Positions 46,825 through 55,429 of a DNA stretch of 64,000 nt are shown here, piece after piece; the stretch's first letter is position 1; every line of letters begins with the position of its first letter. The notes below the pieces were generated by a model. It did no database searches, had not been told where the DNA came from, and saw only the letters and a list, made by a program, of their open reading frames with translations. Origin of the DNA: Sunxiuqinia dokdonensis (GTDB taxonomy: Bacteria > Bacteroidota > Bacteroidia > Bacteroidales > Prolixibacteraceae). Location of the stretch: positions 26,291 through 90,290 of the forward strand of contig NZ_LGIA01000150.1 in NCBI RefSeq assembly GCF_001270965.1, written 5' to 3'. The position numbers and the translations under genes were made by a program.

Positions 46825-47217
46825 ATGAAATTTAAACGCTATTGCAAAACGCTGCTGTTGGAAAATAATCCGCAGTTGATTGAAGCCTACAAAGAAGTTC
46901 ATGCACCCGGAAATACCTGGCCCGAAATTGCGCTGGGAATGAAAGCAGTTGGCATTCTGGACATGGAAATTTACATCCACGAAAATCGCCTGTTTATGAT
47001 TATGGACACGGTGGCCGATTTTGACCATGACCAGGCGATGACTGCGCTGGCCGGAATGCCGCAGCAATCGGAGTGGGAGGCTTTTGTATCCCGTTTTCAG
47101 GTGACCAGCAAAGAGGCCAGCGCCAACGAAAAATGGGTGCTGATGGAACGCATTTATGAGCTGGATCAGTCGGCGGAATATCAGGCAAAGGATGGGCAGC
47201 AAAAACAAATAAACTAA
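46825..47217 (+). CDS. L-rhamnose/L-fucose mutarotase-like protein
   Basis: Small cytoplasmic protein of the RhaM/DUF718 mutarotase family, which interconverts alpha and beta anomers of deoxyhexoses. The 130 residues carry family features: MKFKRYCKTLLLENNPQLIE at the start, EAYKEVHAPGNTWPEI (the histidine beside the active site), GILDMEIYIHENRLFMIM and the tail KWVLMERIYEL. The ATG at 46825 fits the family start; the longer frame from 46750 runs through the candidate operator and is unlikely. It is first in a run with reductase, lactonase and dehydrogenase genes (five bases to the next), which makes L-fucose or L-galactose the likely substrate rather than rhamnose. Confidence 0.85.
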   Translation: MKFKRYCKTLLLENNPQLIEAYKEVHAPGNTWPEIALGMKAVGILDMEIYIHENRLFMIMDTVADFDHDQAMTALAGMPQQSEWEAFVSRFQVTSKEASANEKWVLMERIYELDQSAEYQAKDGQQKQIN

Positions 47218-47221
47218 CAGG

Positions 47222-48262
47222 ATGAATTCAAGACAATTGGGAAGCTCAGGTATAACTTGTCCCCCGGTAATCTACGGAACAAGCTTCCTTGGAAATCTTT
47301 ACCGCGAGTTGAGCGAAACGGAAAAGCTGGCCTTGATCCGCGAATGGTTCCGGGTGGCCGATGGCCGGGTGATGATTGATACAGCCGGTAAATACGGCGC
47401 TGGATTGGCCCTGGAGGTCATTGGGCAGGGGCTGCAAAAGCTGGGCATTACACCGGAACAAATCTCCATCAGCAACAAGCTGGGCTGGTATCGGGTGCCT
47501 TTAACCACGAAAGAGCCAACCTTTGAACCAGGCGCTTGGGCCAAGCTGAAATACGATGCCGTTCAGAAAATTAGCTACGACGGCATTCTGGAATGCTGGC
47601 AACAAGGTTGTGACCTTCTTGGCGGAAACTACAAACCCGAACTGGTATCGGTACATGACCCGGACGAATACCTGGAAGCCGCAAGCGATGAAGCCGACCG
47701 GAAACAACGCTTGAATGATGTGCTGGGCGCTTACCGTGCCTTGTTTGAACTGAAGGAAAAAGGTGAAGTAAAGGCTGTTGGCATTGGCTCAAAAGACTGG
47801 CTGGTGATTAAAGAACTTTATCAGCAAGTGAAATTCGACTGGGTGATGTTTGCCAATAAATTTACGATTTATCATCATCCGAAAGAGATTCTTGATTTTA
47901 TGAAGCAGTTGCACGAAGATGGGGTGGGGATCATCAATTCGGCCATATTTAATGCCGGCTTTTTAACCGGTGGCGACTTTTTTGATTACCGGCTTGTTGA
48001 TCCGCGAAGTGAGGCCGACCGACCTTTGTTTGACTGGCGAAACCGGTTTTTTGCCGTATGCCAAAATTTTGCAATTGAACCCGGCGATGCCTGCCTGAAG
48101 TTTGCCTTGTCGGCACCTCAGATTACAGCGGTTGCCCTCAATCCGAGCAAACCAAAACGAATGGCCCGCAACAAGGTCATTCTCGAAGAAACTTATCCGG
48201 CCGAGTTTTGGAAAACCCTGAAAAAGGCGGGAATTATTGATCCGGAGTATCCCTACTTGTAA
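47222..48262 (+). CDS. Aldo/keto reductase, probable L-fucose/L-galactose 1-dehydrogenase
   Basis: NAD(P)-dependent oxidoreductase of the aldo/keto reductase superfamily, closest in character to D-threo-aldose/L-fucose dehydrogenases that oxidise the sugar to its lactone. The 346-residue barrel keeps the full catalytic tetrad: D53 and Y58 (MIDTAGKYG), K86 (ISISNKLGW) and H145 (LVSVHDPD). LGSSGITCPPVIYGTSFLGN is the typical N-terminal strand and loop. It has no signal peptide. It lies between the mutarotase and the lactonase genes, exactly where step one of an oxidative pathway would be placed. The alternative L-galactose dehydrogenase activity cannot be separated by sequence. Confidence 0.88.
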   Translation: MNSRQLGSSGITCPPVIYGTSFLGNLYRELSETEKLALIREWFRVADGRVMIDTAGKYGAGLALEVIGQGLQKLGITPEQISISNKLGWYRVPLTTKEPTFEPGAWAKLKYDAVQKISYDGILECWQQGCDLLGGNYKPELVSVHDPDEYLEAASDEADRKQRLNDVLGAYRALFELKEKGEVKAVGIGSKDWLVIKELYQQVKFDWVMFANKFTIYHHPKEILDFMKQLHEDGVGIINSAIFNAGFLTGGDFFDYRLVDPRSEADRPLFDWRNRFFAVCQNFAIEPGDACLKFALSAPQITAVALNPSKPKRMARNKVILEETYPAEFWKTLKKAGIIDPEYPYL

Positions 48263-48273
48263 ATAGTTTAACG

Positions 48274-49104
48274 ATGATTATTGATACACACCATCATTTT
48301 TGGAACTACAACCCGGTTGATTTTGACTGGATTGATGACGATATGGGTTCTATTCGAAAAAGTTTTCTTCCGAAGAATTTGAAAGAGACGATTTCGGGAA
48401 CCGATGTGCAGGGCGTCGTTTCGGTACAGGCCCGGCAATGCCTGGAAGAAACCGACTGGCTGCTGAAAATGGCCCAAGCGCATGATTTTATCAAAGGCAT
48501 TGTGGGCTGGCTGCCATTGGCTTCGGAACACATTCATCAGGTTTTGGAGCAATATTCCGGAAGTCCCTGGCTGAAGGGTGTCCGGCATGTGGTGCAGGGA
48601 GAACCTGATCCGGAGTTTATATTGGGAAAAGATTTTAACCGGGGAATTTCTGCTCTAAAAAATTACGGGCTGGTATACGATATCTTGATTTTTGAACATC
48701 AATTGCCCAACACGATCCGTTTTGTGGACCAGCATCCGCAACAGCAGTTTGTGGTCGATCATATTGCAAAACCCAAAATCAAGAAAAATGAAACAGAACC
48801 CTGGGCCAGAAATATGAAAGAGCTGGCCCGGCGCGACAATGTGAGCTGCAAAATCAGCGGCATGGTCACCGAAGCCGACTATAAAAGCTGGACCGAAGAG
48901 CAACTTCGTCCCTATTTCGAAGTGGTGCTCGACGCTTTTGGCCCTTCGCGCCTAATGTACGGATCTGATTGGCCGGTGTGCCTGGTCGCAACCAGCTACT
49001 CAGATTGGTTAAATCTTGTGAAGGACCTGTTGTCGGGTTTGAGTCCGGACGAACAGGAACAGATTTTCAGCAAAAACGCGAGGCATTTTTATCATCTGGA
49101 TTGA
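48274..49104 (+). CDS. Amidohydrolase-family lactonase (L-fucono-1,5-lactonase-like)
   Basis: Predicted metal-dependent lactonase that opens the sugar lactone made by the preceding dehydrogenase. The 276 residues follow the amidohydrolase_2 pattern: metal-binding H6-x-H8 at the end of strand 1 (IIDTHHHFW), IVGWLPLASEHI, GVRHVVQGEPD, QQFVVDHIAKP (histidine of strand 6) and LMYGSDWPVC (aspartate of strand 8). It has no signal peptide. The family includes fuconolactonases and related sugar lactonases, and the operon context supports fuconate or galactonate lactone. It starts 11 bases after the reductase stop. Confidence 0.9.
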   Translation: MIIDTHHHFWNYNPVDFDWIDDDMGSIRKSFLPKNLKETISGTDVQGVVSVQARQCLEETDWLLKMAQAHDFIKGIVGWLPLASEHIHQVLEQYSGSPWLKGVRHVVQGEPDPEFILGKDFNRGISALKNYGLVYDILIFEHQLPNTIRFVDQHPQQQFVVDHIAKPKIKKNETEPWARNMKELARRDNVSCKISGMVTEADYKSWTEEQLRPYFEVVLDAFGPSRLMYGSDWPVCLVATSYSDWLNLVKDLLSGLSPDEQEQIFSKNARHFYHLD

Positions 49105-49106
49105 TT

Positions 49107-49192
49107 ATTCCCGAGCAATCGGGACTCCCTGCGGTCGCTAGCATCTAACATTCCCGAGCAATCGGGACTCCCTACGGTCGCTAGCATCTAGT
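49107..49192. repeat. 43-bp tandem repeat, two copies, each with a small hairpin
   Basis: ATTCCCGAGCAATCGGGACT starts at 49107 and again at 49150. The two 43-base units differ at only a few positions (for example TGCGG against TACGG). Each contains CCCGA/TCGGG around GCAA. They lie directly after the lactonase gene. Confidence 0.85.
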
Positions 49193-49303
49193 ATCAAACA
49201 TCTAGTATCAAGTATCAACTATCAAGAATCTAGTATCTAACATCAAGTATCAAGTATCAAGCATCAAGTATCAAGTATCAAGCATCAAGTTATCTAACAT
49301 CAA
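49191..49303. repeat. Heptanucleotide satellite (GTATCAA-type), about 16 units
   Basis: The stretch reads as consecutive 7-base units of the form GTATCAA, ACATCTA, GCATCAA and similar, with one 8-base unit (GTTATCTA at 49289). It ends seven bases before the ATG of the next gene, so it occupies the whole leader of the zinc dehydrogenase. Confidence 0.85.
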
Positions 49304-49309
49304 ACTATA

Positions 49310-50326
49310 ATGAAAGCAATTGAAATAACACAAGCCGGTGAAATGAAGATGGTCGTTCGTGAGATGCCACAAACCGGTGCGGAAGATATTCTGTTAAAAC
49401 TGAGCTATGTCGGACTGTGCGGCTCCGACTTAAGTACTTACCTGGGAAAAAATCCGCTGGTGCAATTTCCGCGGATTCCGGGACACGAAATTTCCGCAGT
49501 CATTGAAAGTGTGGGTGCCGAGGTGCCGGCTACTTTTCAGCCGGGGCAGCAGGTAACCGTGGTTCCTTATACCAATTGCGGAGAATGCAGCTCGTGTAAG
49601 CAAAAAAGGTTTAATGCCTGTCGTTACAATCAAACCCTGGGCGTTCAGCGCGACGGAGCCATGGCCGAATACCTGGCTGTTCCCTGGCAAAAAGTGTTGG
49701 CTGATGAACAGTTGTCAGCCGTTCAGCTGGCCCTGGTGGAACCACTGACTGTTGGATTTCACGCTGTGGACAACGGGAAGGTGACCGATTCGGATACGGT
49801 GGTTATTTTTGGCTGTGGCATGATTGGCAGTGGTGCGATTGTCCGAGCGCATTTGCGGGGTGCTAAAGTTGTGGCTGTTGACATTGACGATTCGAAACTG
49901 GAAGTTGCCAAACGGCTTGGAGCGGATCACGTCGTCAATTCAAAATCACAGAATTTGCATGAAGAGTTGCAGAAAATGACCGGCGGACATGGCCCATCGG
50001 TAGTTGTTGAGGCAGCCGGAAGTCCCTTTACCTACCAAGCTGCCATTGAAGAAGTGTCTTTTGCCGGGCGGGTCGTTTGTATTGGTTATGCGGGAAGCGA
50101 TATTTCATTTGCCACCAAATTGTGGGTGCAGAAGGAATTGGAAATCCTTGGATCGCGCAATGCAAATCCATCTGACTTTGAGGCGGTAATCAAGTATTTG
50201 AAAAGCGGAAAACTGGATGAAAACTTGTTGGTGTCCAAAATTATCGCGCCAGAAGATGTTCCGGCAGCGGTCCAGGATTGGTCGGAAAATCACGGCAAAA
50301 TTTTGAAGATCTTGGTGCAGTTTTAG
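49310..50326 (+). CDS. Zinc-dependent alcohol/polyol dehydrogenase (MDR family)
   Basis: Medium-chain dehydrogenase of 338 residues. Catalytic zinc ligands are C37 (GLCGSD), H59 and E60 (IPGHE). Structural zinc cysteines are C90, C93, C96 and C104 (NCGECSSCKQKRFNAC). The nucleotide-binding fold has GCGMIGSGA, with the acidic DIDDSK end suggesting NAD preference. It resembles the sugar-acid or sorbitol-type dehydrogenases encoded beside AKR/lactonase pairs. A role in oxidising L-fuconate or a later keto-acid is inferred. The gap of 205 bases from the lactonase is filled by simple repeats, so co-transcription is uncertain. Confidence 0.88.
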   Translation: MKAIEITQAGEMKMVVREMPQTGAEDILLKLSYVGLCGSDLSTYLGKNPLVQFPRIPGHEISAVIESVGAEVPATFQPGQQVTVVPYTNCGECSSCKQKRFNACRYNQTLGVQRDGAMAEYLAVPWQKVLADEQLSAVQLALVEPLTVGFHAVDNGKVTDSDTVVIFGCGMIGSGAIVRAHLRGAKVVAVDIDDSKLEVAKRLGADHVVNSKSQNLHEELQKMTGGHGPSVVVEAAGSPFTYQAAIEEVSFAGRVVCIGYAGSDISFATKLWVQKELEILGSRNANPSDFEAVIKYLKSGKLDENLLVSKIIAPEDVPAAVQDWSENHGKILKILVQF

Positions 50327-50821
50327 GCACGAATGATAATCGGTCAACGCTGGATTCATGCCATGACATAAAACACCATTGTGTTTCATGAATTGATGTA
50401 ATAACAATTTTCGTAGGCAATAATTGTCTGGAAAAACTGTATTTCCTGATCAAGTATCTAATTTTTATAATCATATATCTGAAATTAGAATCTTTGACTT
50501 CGACAATGCTTTAATTTTACAATCAAGAACCTAACGAAATGGCCGGTTTTTCAATTCATTACAGTTTGAATGAGGTGTTGAGAAGTTGATTTAGTGTGAT
50601 TGAAGCAGCCTTTTTTATGACATCGAAATTGACGAAACAGCTTTGGTTGGATGAAACCGTAGAAAACTAAATTGTATTGATTATGAAACAGATCGTTCTT
50701 TCTCCTGTCTGGATTTTCGTGAAAATCATCACAATCAGAGGGCTGGCGGCCTTGTCTATACAATAAGCAAATTCGTGATGAATTAGAATGACTGTCAATG
50801 TATTTCCCAGTGATAAAAAAA
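50327..50821. other. Intergenic region before GH97
   Basis: About 495 AT-rich bases. A sigma70-like pair, TTGACT (50494-50499) and TTAATTTTA (from 50511), is visible but closely spaced. A 27-codon frame from the ATG at 50684 is not supported as a gene. No repeat or strong hairpin was seen. Confidence 0.4.
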
Positions 50822-52738
50822 ATGAAAGCAAAACTATTCACAGCACTCTTCCTTCTGATTACGATTTCAGCAGTTTCTCAGAAGTTGACCGTAACGTCCC
50901 CAAATAAGAAAATAAGTGTCAACCTATTTCATGGACAGCAGGTTGACACAGGCGAATGGTATTTGAAGGTCAATTACCACGATGATCATCAGGTTTCAGA
51001 AATGATTCCCCGAGTTGATTTGGGATTGGTCAGAGAAGATCAGGATTTTTCAAAAGATCTTCAATTCCTGAAGGCGGGAAAACCTACGCTGATACAAGAA
51101 AACTATCGTGCCGTACATGGTAAACGCTCGCAATGTAGCAACGAAGCCAATGAAGTGGTCGTAGCGTTCGAAAATTCCGGCAAAGCCAAAATGAACCTCA
51201 TTGTCAGGGCTTATAATGACGGGGTGGCTTTCCGGTACGAATTTCCCGAAAAAGAAGGTGTATTCACGATTCGGGACGAACTCACAGCTTATGTTGTGCC
51301 CGACACCACCGAACGCTGGCTGCAAAAGTTTGATCTTTCAAATGAAGGCTTATACAGCCACATGAAAGATGATCAAGTGCAACAAAACTGGAGTTATCCG
51401 GCGCTTTTCCGCCTTGGCGAAAGCCGGTATTGGTATCTTGTGCATGAGGCCGATGTGGACCGGGCCTACTGCGCCACAAAGCTCAGCAATTTGGGCGACC
51501 AATCTTCATACAAAGTGACCCTGCCTTATCCTCACGAAGGGGAAGCTGAGGCCTTGCCAACCATTAGCCTCCCCTGGAAATCGCCGTGGCGGGTCATTAT
51601 TTTGGGCGGCTTGTCTGACATTGTTGAGTCAACCTTGATTGACGATATTTCTACTCCTGCCGTTTTACCGGATACCGATTGGATAAAACCGGGCAAGGTA
51701 TCCTGGAACTACTGGTCGGACAACCACGGAACCCGCGACTTTCAAACTGTTTGTGAGTTCACCGATTTGGCTGCGACGATGGGTTGGCGGTACACGCTGT
51801 TCGACTGGGAGTGGGATGTTATGGCCAATGGCGGTAATGTTGAAGATGCAGCAAAGTACGCCCTTTCAAAAGGAGTTAAACCGCTTATTTGGTACAATTC
51901 AGGGATGTTTAAATGGATTACGGCAACCCCGGTTGATCGAATGAAAACCCACGAGAACAGAATGAAAGAGTTTGCCTGGTTGAAAGAACAGGGATTCGCG
52001 GGAGTAAAGATTGACTTTTTTCTCAGCGAAAAGCAGTATATGGTTGATTACTACCTGGATATTCTTGAAGACGCGGCCCAATTCGAACTGTTGGTTTATT
52101 TTCACGGATGCCTGGTCCCCCGCGGTTGGGCACGTACGTATCCGCACCTGATGACCTACGAGGGTGTTCGCGGCGCCGAATGGTACAACAACAACCCGGA
52201 GTTAACAAACACGGCTCCCGAGCATAATTCAGTTATGGCCTTTACCAGGAATGTCGTTGGTTCCATGGACTATACCCCGGTTACCTTCACCAATTCGCAG
52301 CATCCTCACATCACATCATATGGGCACGAATTAGCTCTTAGTGTGGTGTTCGAATCAGCGCTGCAACACCTGGCCGACCGTCCCGGGGGCTACGCGAATT
52401 TGCCCGATGCCGCCAAGTGGTTTTTAAAAGAAGTGCCTGCTGCTTGGGACGATACGAAATTTCTCGACGGCTTTCCTGGGCGCGATGTGATGATTGCCCG
52501 CCAAACCGGCGACTCCTGGTATATCGGAGGAATCAATTCAGAGAATAAGGAAAAGACCAAAACGATAAGCTTTGATTTTCTGAAAGCCGGACAGAAGTAT
52601 AAACTGACACTCATTGCTGATGGAGAGCACGACAAGATGCTTTCTTCCAGGTATTTGGTAGTGGATAACTCCAGCAAGGTTGATGTGAAGTTACTCCGTA
52701 GGGGTGGCTTTGCGGCAAGCCTGAAGACGCTAAACTAA
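50822..52738 (+). CDS. GH97 glycosidase, retaining alpha-galactosidase-like
   Basis: Exo-acting enzyme on alpha-linked galactose or a related terminal sugar (beta-L-arabinopyranose is a known alternative). From the ATG at 50822 it has 638 residues with a signal peptide ending AVSQ. A beta-super-sandwich (about 25-275) is followed by the barrel (about 285-550). The barrel keeps WNYWSDNHG, FDWEWD and GVKIDFF. D398 in that last motif occupies the nucleophile place of retaining GH97 members, and E447 (MTYEGVRGAEW) is the likely acid/base. A small beta domain closes the protein. An in-frame ATG at 50798 adds eight residues without signal character. It heads the enzyme run that continues to GH29. 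Confidence 0.9.
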   Translation: MKAKLFTALFLLITISAVSQKLTVTSPNKKISVNLFHGQQVDTGEWYLKVNYHDDHQVSEMIPRVDLGLVREDQDFSKDLQFLKAGKPTLIQENYRAVHGKRSQCSNEANEVVVAFENSGKAKMNLIVRAYNDGVAFRYEFPEKEGVFTIRDELTAYVVPDTTERWLQKFDLSNEGLYSHMKDDQVQQNWSYPALFRLGESRYWYLVHEADVDRAYCATKLSNLGDQSSYKVTLPYPHEGEAEALPTISLPWKSPWRVIILGGLSDIVESTLIDDISTPAVLPDTDWIKPGKVSWNYWSDNHGTRDFQTVCEFTDLAATMGWRYTLFDWEWDVMANGGNVEDAAKYALSKGVKPLIWYNSGMFKWITATPVDRMKTHENRMKEFAWLKEQGFAGVKIDFFLSEKQYMVDYYLDILEDAAQFELLVYFHGCLVPRGWARTYPHLMTYEGVRGAEWYNNNPELTNTAPEHNSVMAFTRNVVGSMDYTPVTFTNSQHPHITSYGHELALSVVFESALQHLADRPGGYANLPDAAKWFLKEVPAAWDDTKFLDGFPGRDVMIARQTGDSWYIGGINSENKEKTKTISFDFLKAGQKYKLTLIADGEHDKMLSSRYLVVDNSSKVDVKLLRRGGFAASLKTLN

Positions 52739-52748
52739 ATGTAATGGT

Positions 52749-55367
52749 ATGATGAGAACCAATTTTTTCTGCTTTACAAAGCAATTCGTTTTCGTACTGG
52801 GCATGCTTTGCACGCTGCAAGCTTTTGCCCAACAATATCCTTTTCAAAACCCAAACCTAAGTTTTGAAGAGCGTGCCGAAGATCTTATCTCCAGGTTGAC
52901 ACTCGAAGAAAAAGCCGCCCTGATGTGCGATCAAAGTGAAGCCATTCCACGTTTGGGAATTCGCAAGTTCAACTGGTGGAGCGAAGCACTCCACGGCTAT
53001 GCTAACAACGACAGTGTAACCGTTTTTCCCGAACCGATTGGTATGGCCGCGTCGTTTAACGACGAATTACTTTACAATATCTTCAATGCGGTATCGGATG
53101 AAGGACGCGCGAAATACCACCAGCATCTCAGCCGTGGTAACGAGAACAAGCGCTTTCTCAGTCTTTCCGTGTGGACACCCAACGTGAACATCTTTCGCGA
53201 TCCGCGCTGGGGACGTGGACAGGAAACCTACGGCGAAGATCCTTACCTCACGTCGCGCATGGGCGTGCAGGTGGTGAAAGGCTTGCAGGGGCCCGAGGAT
53301 GCCAAATACCGTAAACTGCTGGCCTGTGCCAAACATTACGCTGTTCACTCAGGCCCCGAATGGAGCCGTCACGAACTGAACCTGAATGATGTAAGCCCGC
53401 GCTTGTTCCACGAAACCTACCTGCCTGCCTTTAAAGCTTTGGTGCAGGAAGCCGACGTGCGCCAGGTGATGTGTGCCTACCAGCGTTTAGACGATGAGCC
53501 CTGCTGTGGTAGCACCCGTTTGTTACAGCGCATCCTCCGCGATGAATGGGGTTTTCAGCACATCGTGGTGTCTGACTGCGGTGCCATTACCGATTTTTTC
53601 ACCACGCACAATGTGTCATCAACGCCGGTGCATGCCGCAGCAAAAGGCGTGCTGGCCGGAACCGATGTGGAATGCGTGTGGGAAAATTATCCGTATAAAA
53701 CCCTGCCCGAAGCCGTTGAGCGCGGTCTGATGAAGGAAGACGATATCGATAAAAGTTTGAAGCGCGTATTGATCGGTCGTTTTGAATTGGGCGATTTCGA
53801 TGACGATGCCTTGGTGCCATGGGCCCAAATTCCGGCATCGGTCATCAACAGCGAGAAGCACCAGCAACTGGCCTATGAAATGGCCCAACAAAGCATGACC
53901 CTGCTTCAAAATAACCACAACATCCTGCCATTGTCCAAATCGGTTAAGAAAATTGCAGTGATTGGCCCCAATGCCAACGACGAGGAAATGTTGTGGGGCA
54001 ACTATAACGGAACACCCATTGAAACCATTTCCATTCTTGAGGGCATCAAAACCAAGCTTTCGGATAAGAAGATATTTTACGACAAAGGCTGCGACCTGGT
54101 AGAGGACAAAGTGACCGAAAGCTATTTTTCACAGCTTTCATTCGAAGGAAAACCGGGATTTAAAGCCAGCTACTGGAACAATGCCGAACGTGAAGGACAG
54201 CCTGTGATTTCGCAGCAAATTAGTAGCTCCATCAAGAAAACCACTGCCGGACAACACGAGTTTGCCTCGGGCGTGAAACTTGAAGGATTTTCTGCCTTGT
54301 TCGAAGCCGAATTCATTCCGAAAAAAACAGAAGAATTGGTGTTCAAAGGCGGAGCAACCGGATATTTCGAATTGCTGGTCAACGGCGAGCAACTCCAGTA
54401 TTACAACAACTGGAGAACCCTGCCTTCGCGCATTGCTTATCAATTTGAAGCCGGAAAAAAGTACAACATTGAAATTCGCTATGCTCAGCTCAACAACTGG
54501 CAAGCCAACATCGAACTTGATTTTGGGAAAGAAGTGGATGTTGATTATACCGCGTTGATCAATAAGCTAAAAGGCATTGAAACGGTGGTGTTCGTAGGCG
54601 GCCTTTCGGGCAAGCTCGAAGGTGAGGAAATGCCCGTTTCGTATCCCGGTTTCAAAGGTGGAGACCGCACCAATATTGAGTTACCTTTGGTTCAGCGAAA
54701 TTGTCTGAAAGCCCTGAAAGCAGCCGGCAAAAAAGTGGTTTTTGTCAATTGTTCAGGATCGGCCATTGCCCTGGAACCTGAAGTTGAAACCTGCGATGCA
54801 ATCCTTCAGGCCTGGTACGCAGGCGAACAGGGTGGAAAAGCAGTCGCCGATGTGCTGTTTGGCGACTATAATCCCTCTGGTAAATTGCCGCTTTCTTTCT
54901 ATAAAAACTCCGATAAGCTGGGCGATTTCGAAGATTATTCAATGACCGACCGTACTTATCGTTACACAACCGATTATCTGTATCCTTTCGGCTTTGGATT
55001 GAGTTATACAACGTTTGAAATTGGCGATGCCACCATCAGTAAAGCGACCATCAAAGCCAACGAAAATACACAGTTGAGTATTCCTGTAAAAAATACCGGC
55101 AAACGTACCGGAACCGAGATTGTGCAGGTTTACATCCGCAAGGTGAACGATGTGGATGGTCCGCTGAAAACATTGCGTGGTTTCCAACGGCTTGAACTGG
55201 CGGCCGGAAAATCACAAAGAGCAACCATCGAATTGACACCTTCGGCCTTTGAATTCTACGACTGGAGCGAACGGAAAATGGCCGTAACACCCGGCGAGTA
55301 CGATGTGTTTTATGGAAACAGTTCGGATAAAAATGATTTAAAGCAACTAAGCGTAAAAATTGAATAA
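52749..55367 (+). CDS. GH3 beta-xylosidase-like enzyme with PA14 insertion
   Basis: Exo-acting glycosidase that probably releases xylose from xylo-oligosaccharides. The signal peptide ends near AFAQ. The N-terminal barrel starts at about 30 (RAEDLISRLTLEEKAALM), with WSEALHGYA, the nucleophile D276 (IVVSDCGAI) and KHYAVHSGPEWSRH. The (alpha/beta)6 domain is interrupted by a PA14 module (about 455-595, FKASYWNN and ATGYFELLVNGEQL). It resumes with VVFVGGLSGKLEGEEM and ends with a fibronectin III-like domain (about 770-872, YPFGFGLSYTTFE). The overall layout is that of bacterial xylan 1,4-beta-xylosidases. It is 11 bases from the GH97 stop and followed by esterases. Confidence 0.92.
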   Translation: MMRTNFFCFTKQFVFVLGMLCTLQAFAQQYPFQNPNLSFEERAEDLISRLTLEEKAALMCDQSEAIPRLGIRKFNWWSEALHGYANNDSVTVFPEPIGMAASFNDELLYNIFNAVSDEGRAKYHQHLSRGNENKRFLSLSVWTPNVNIFRDPRWGRGQETYGEDPYLTSRMGVQVVKGLQGPEDAKYRKLLACAKHYAVHSGPEWSRHELNLNDVSPRLFHETYLPAFKALVQEADVRQVMCAYQRLDDEPCCGSTRLLQRILRDEWGFQHIVVSDCGAITDFFTTHNVSSTPVHAAAKGVLAGTDVECVWENYPYKTLPEAVERGLMKEDDIDKSLKRVLIGRFELGDFDDDALVPWAQIPASVINSEKHQQLAYEMAQQSMTLLQNNHNILPLSKSVKKIAVIGPNANDEEMLWGNYNGTPIETISILEGIKTKLSDKKIFYDKGCDLVEDKVTESYFSQLSFEGKPGFKASYWNNAEREGQPVISQQISSSIKKTTAGQHEFASGVKLEGFSALFEAEFIPKKTEELVFKGGATGYFELLVNGEQLQYYNNWRTLPSRIAYQFEAGKKYNIEIRYAQLNNWQANIELDFGKEVDVDYTALINKLKGIETVVFVGGLSGKLEGEEMPVSYPGFKGGDRTNIELPLVQRNCLKALKAAGKKVVFVNCSGSAIALEPEVETCDAILQAWYAGEQGGKAVADVLFGDYNPSGKLPLSFYKNSDKLGDFEDYSMTDRTYRYTTDYLYPFGFGLSYTTFEIGDATISKATIKANENTQLSIPVKNTGKRTGTEIVQVYIRKVNDVDGPLKTLRGFQRLELAAGKSQRATIELTPSAFEFYDWSERKMAVTPGEYDVFYGNSSDKNDLKQLSVKIE

Positions 55368-55429
55368 TACTTTTTAAAAAGTGAAACAAGGCTGAAAGGC
55401 TCAATAATAATAACCTAACTATTTGAAAG

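Noticed and set aside
49191..49303. Possible CRISPR or iteron array
   Set aside because: Seven-base simple repeat without spacers; no replication gene nearby.
50684..50767. 27-codon ORF upstream of GH97
   Set aside because: Too short, no relative recognised, and no translation signal that can be judged.
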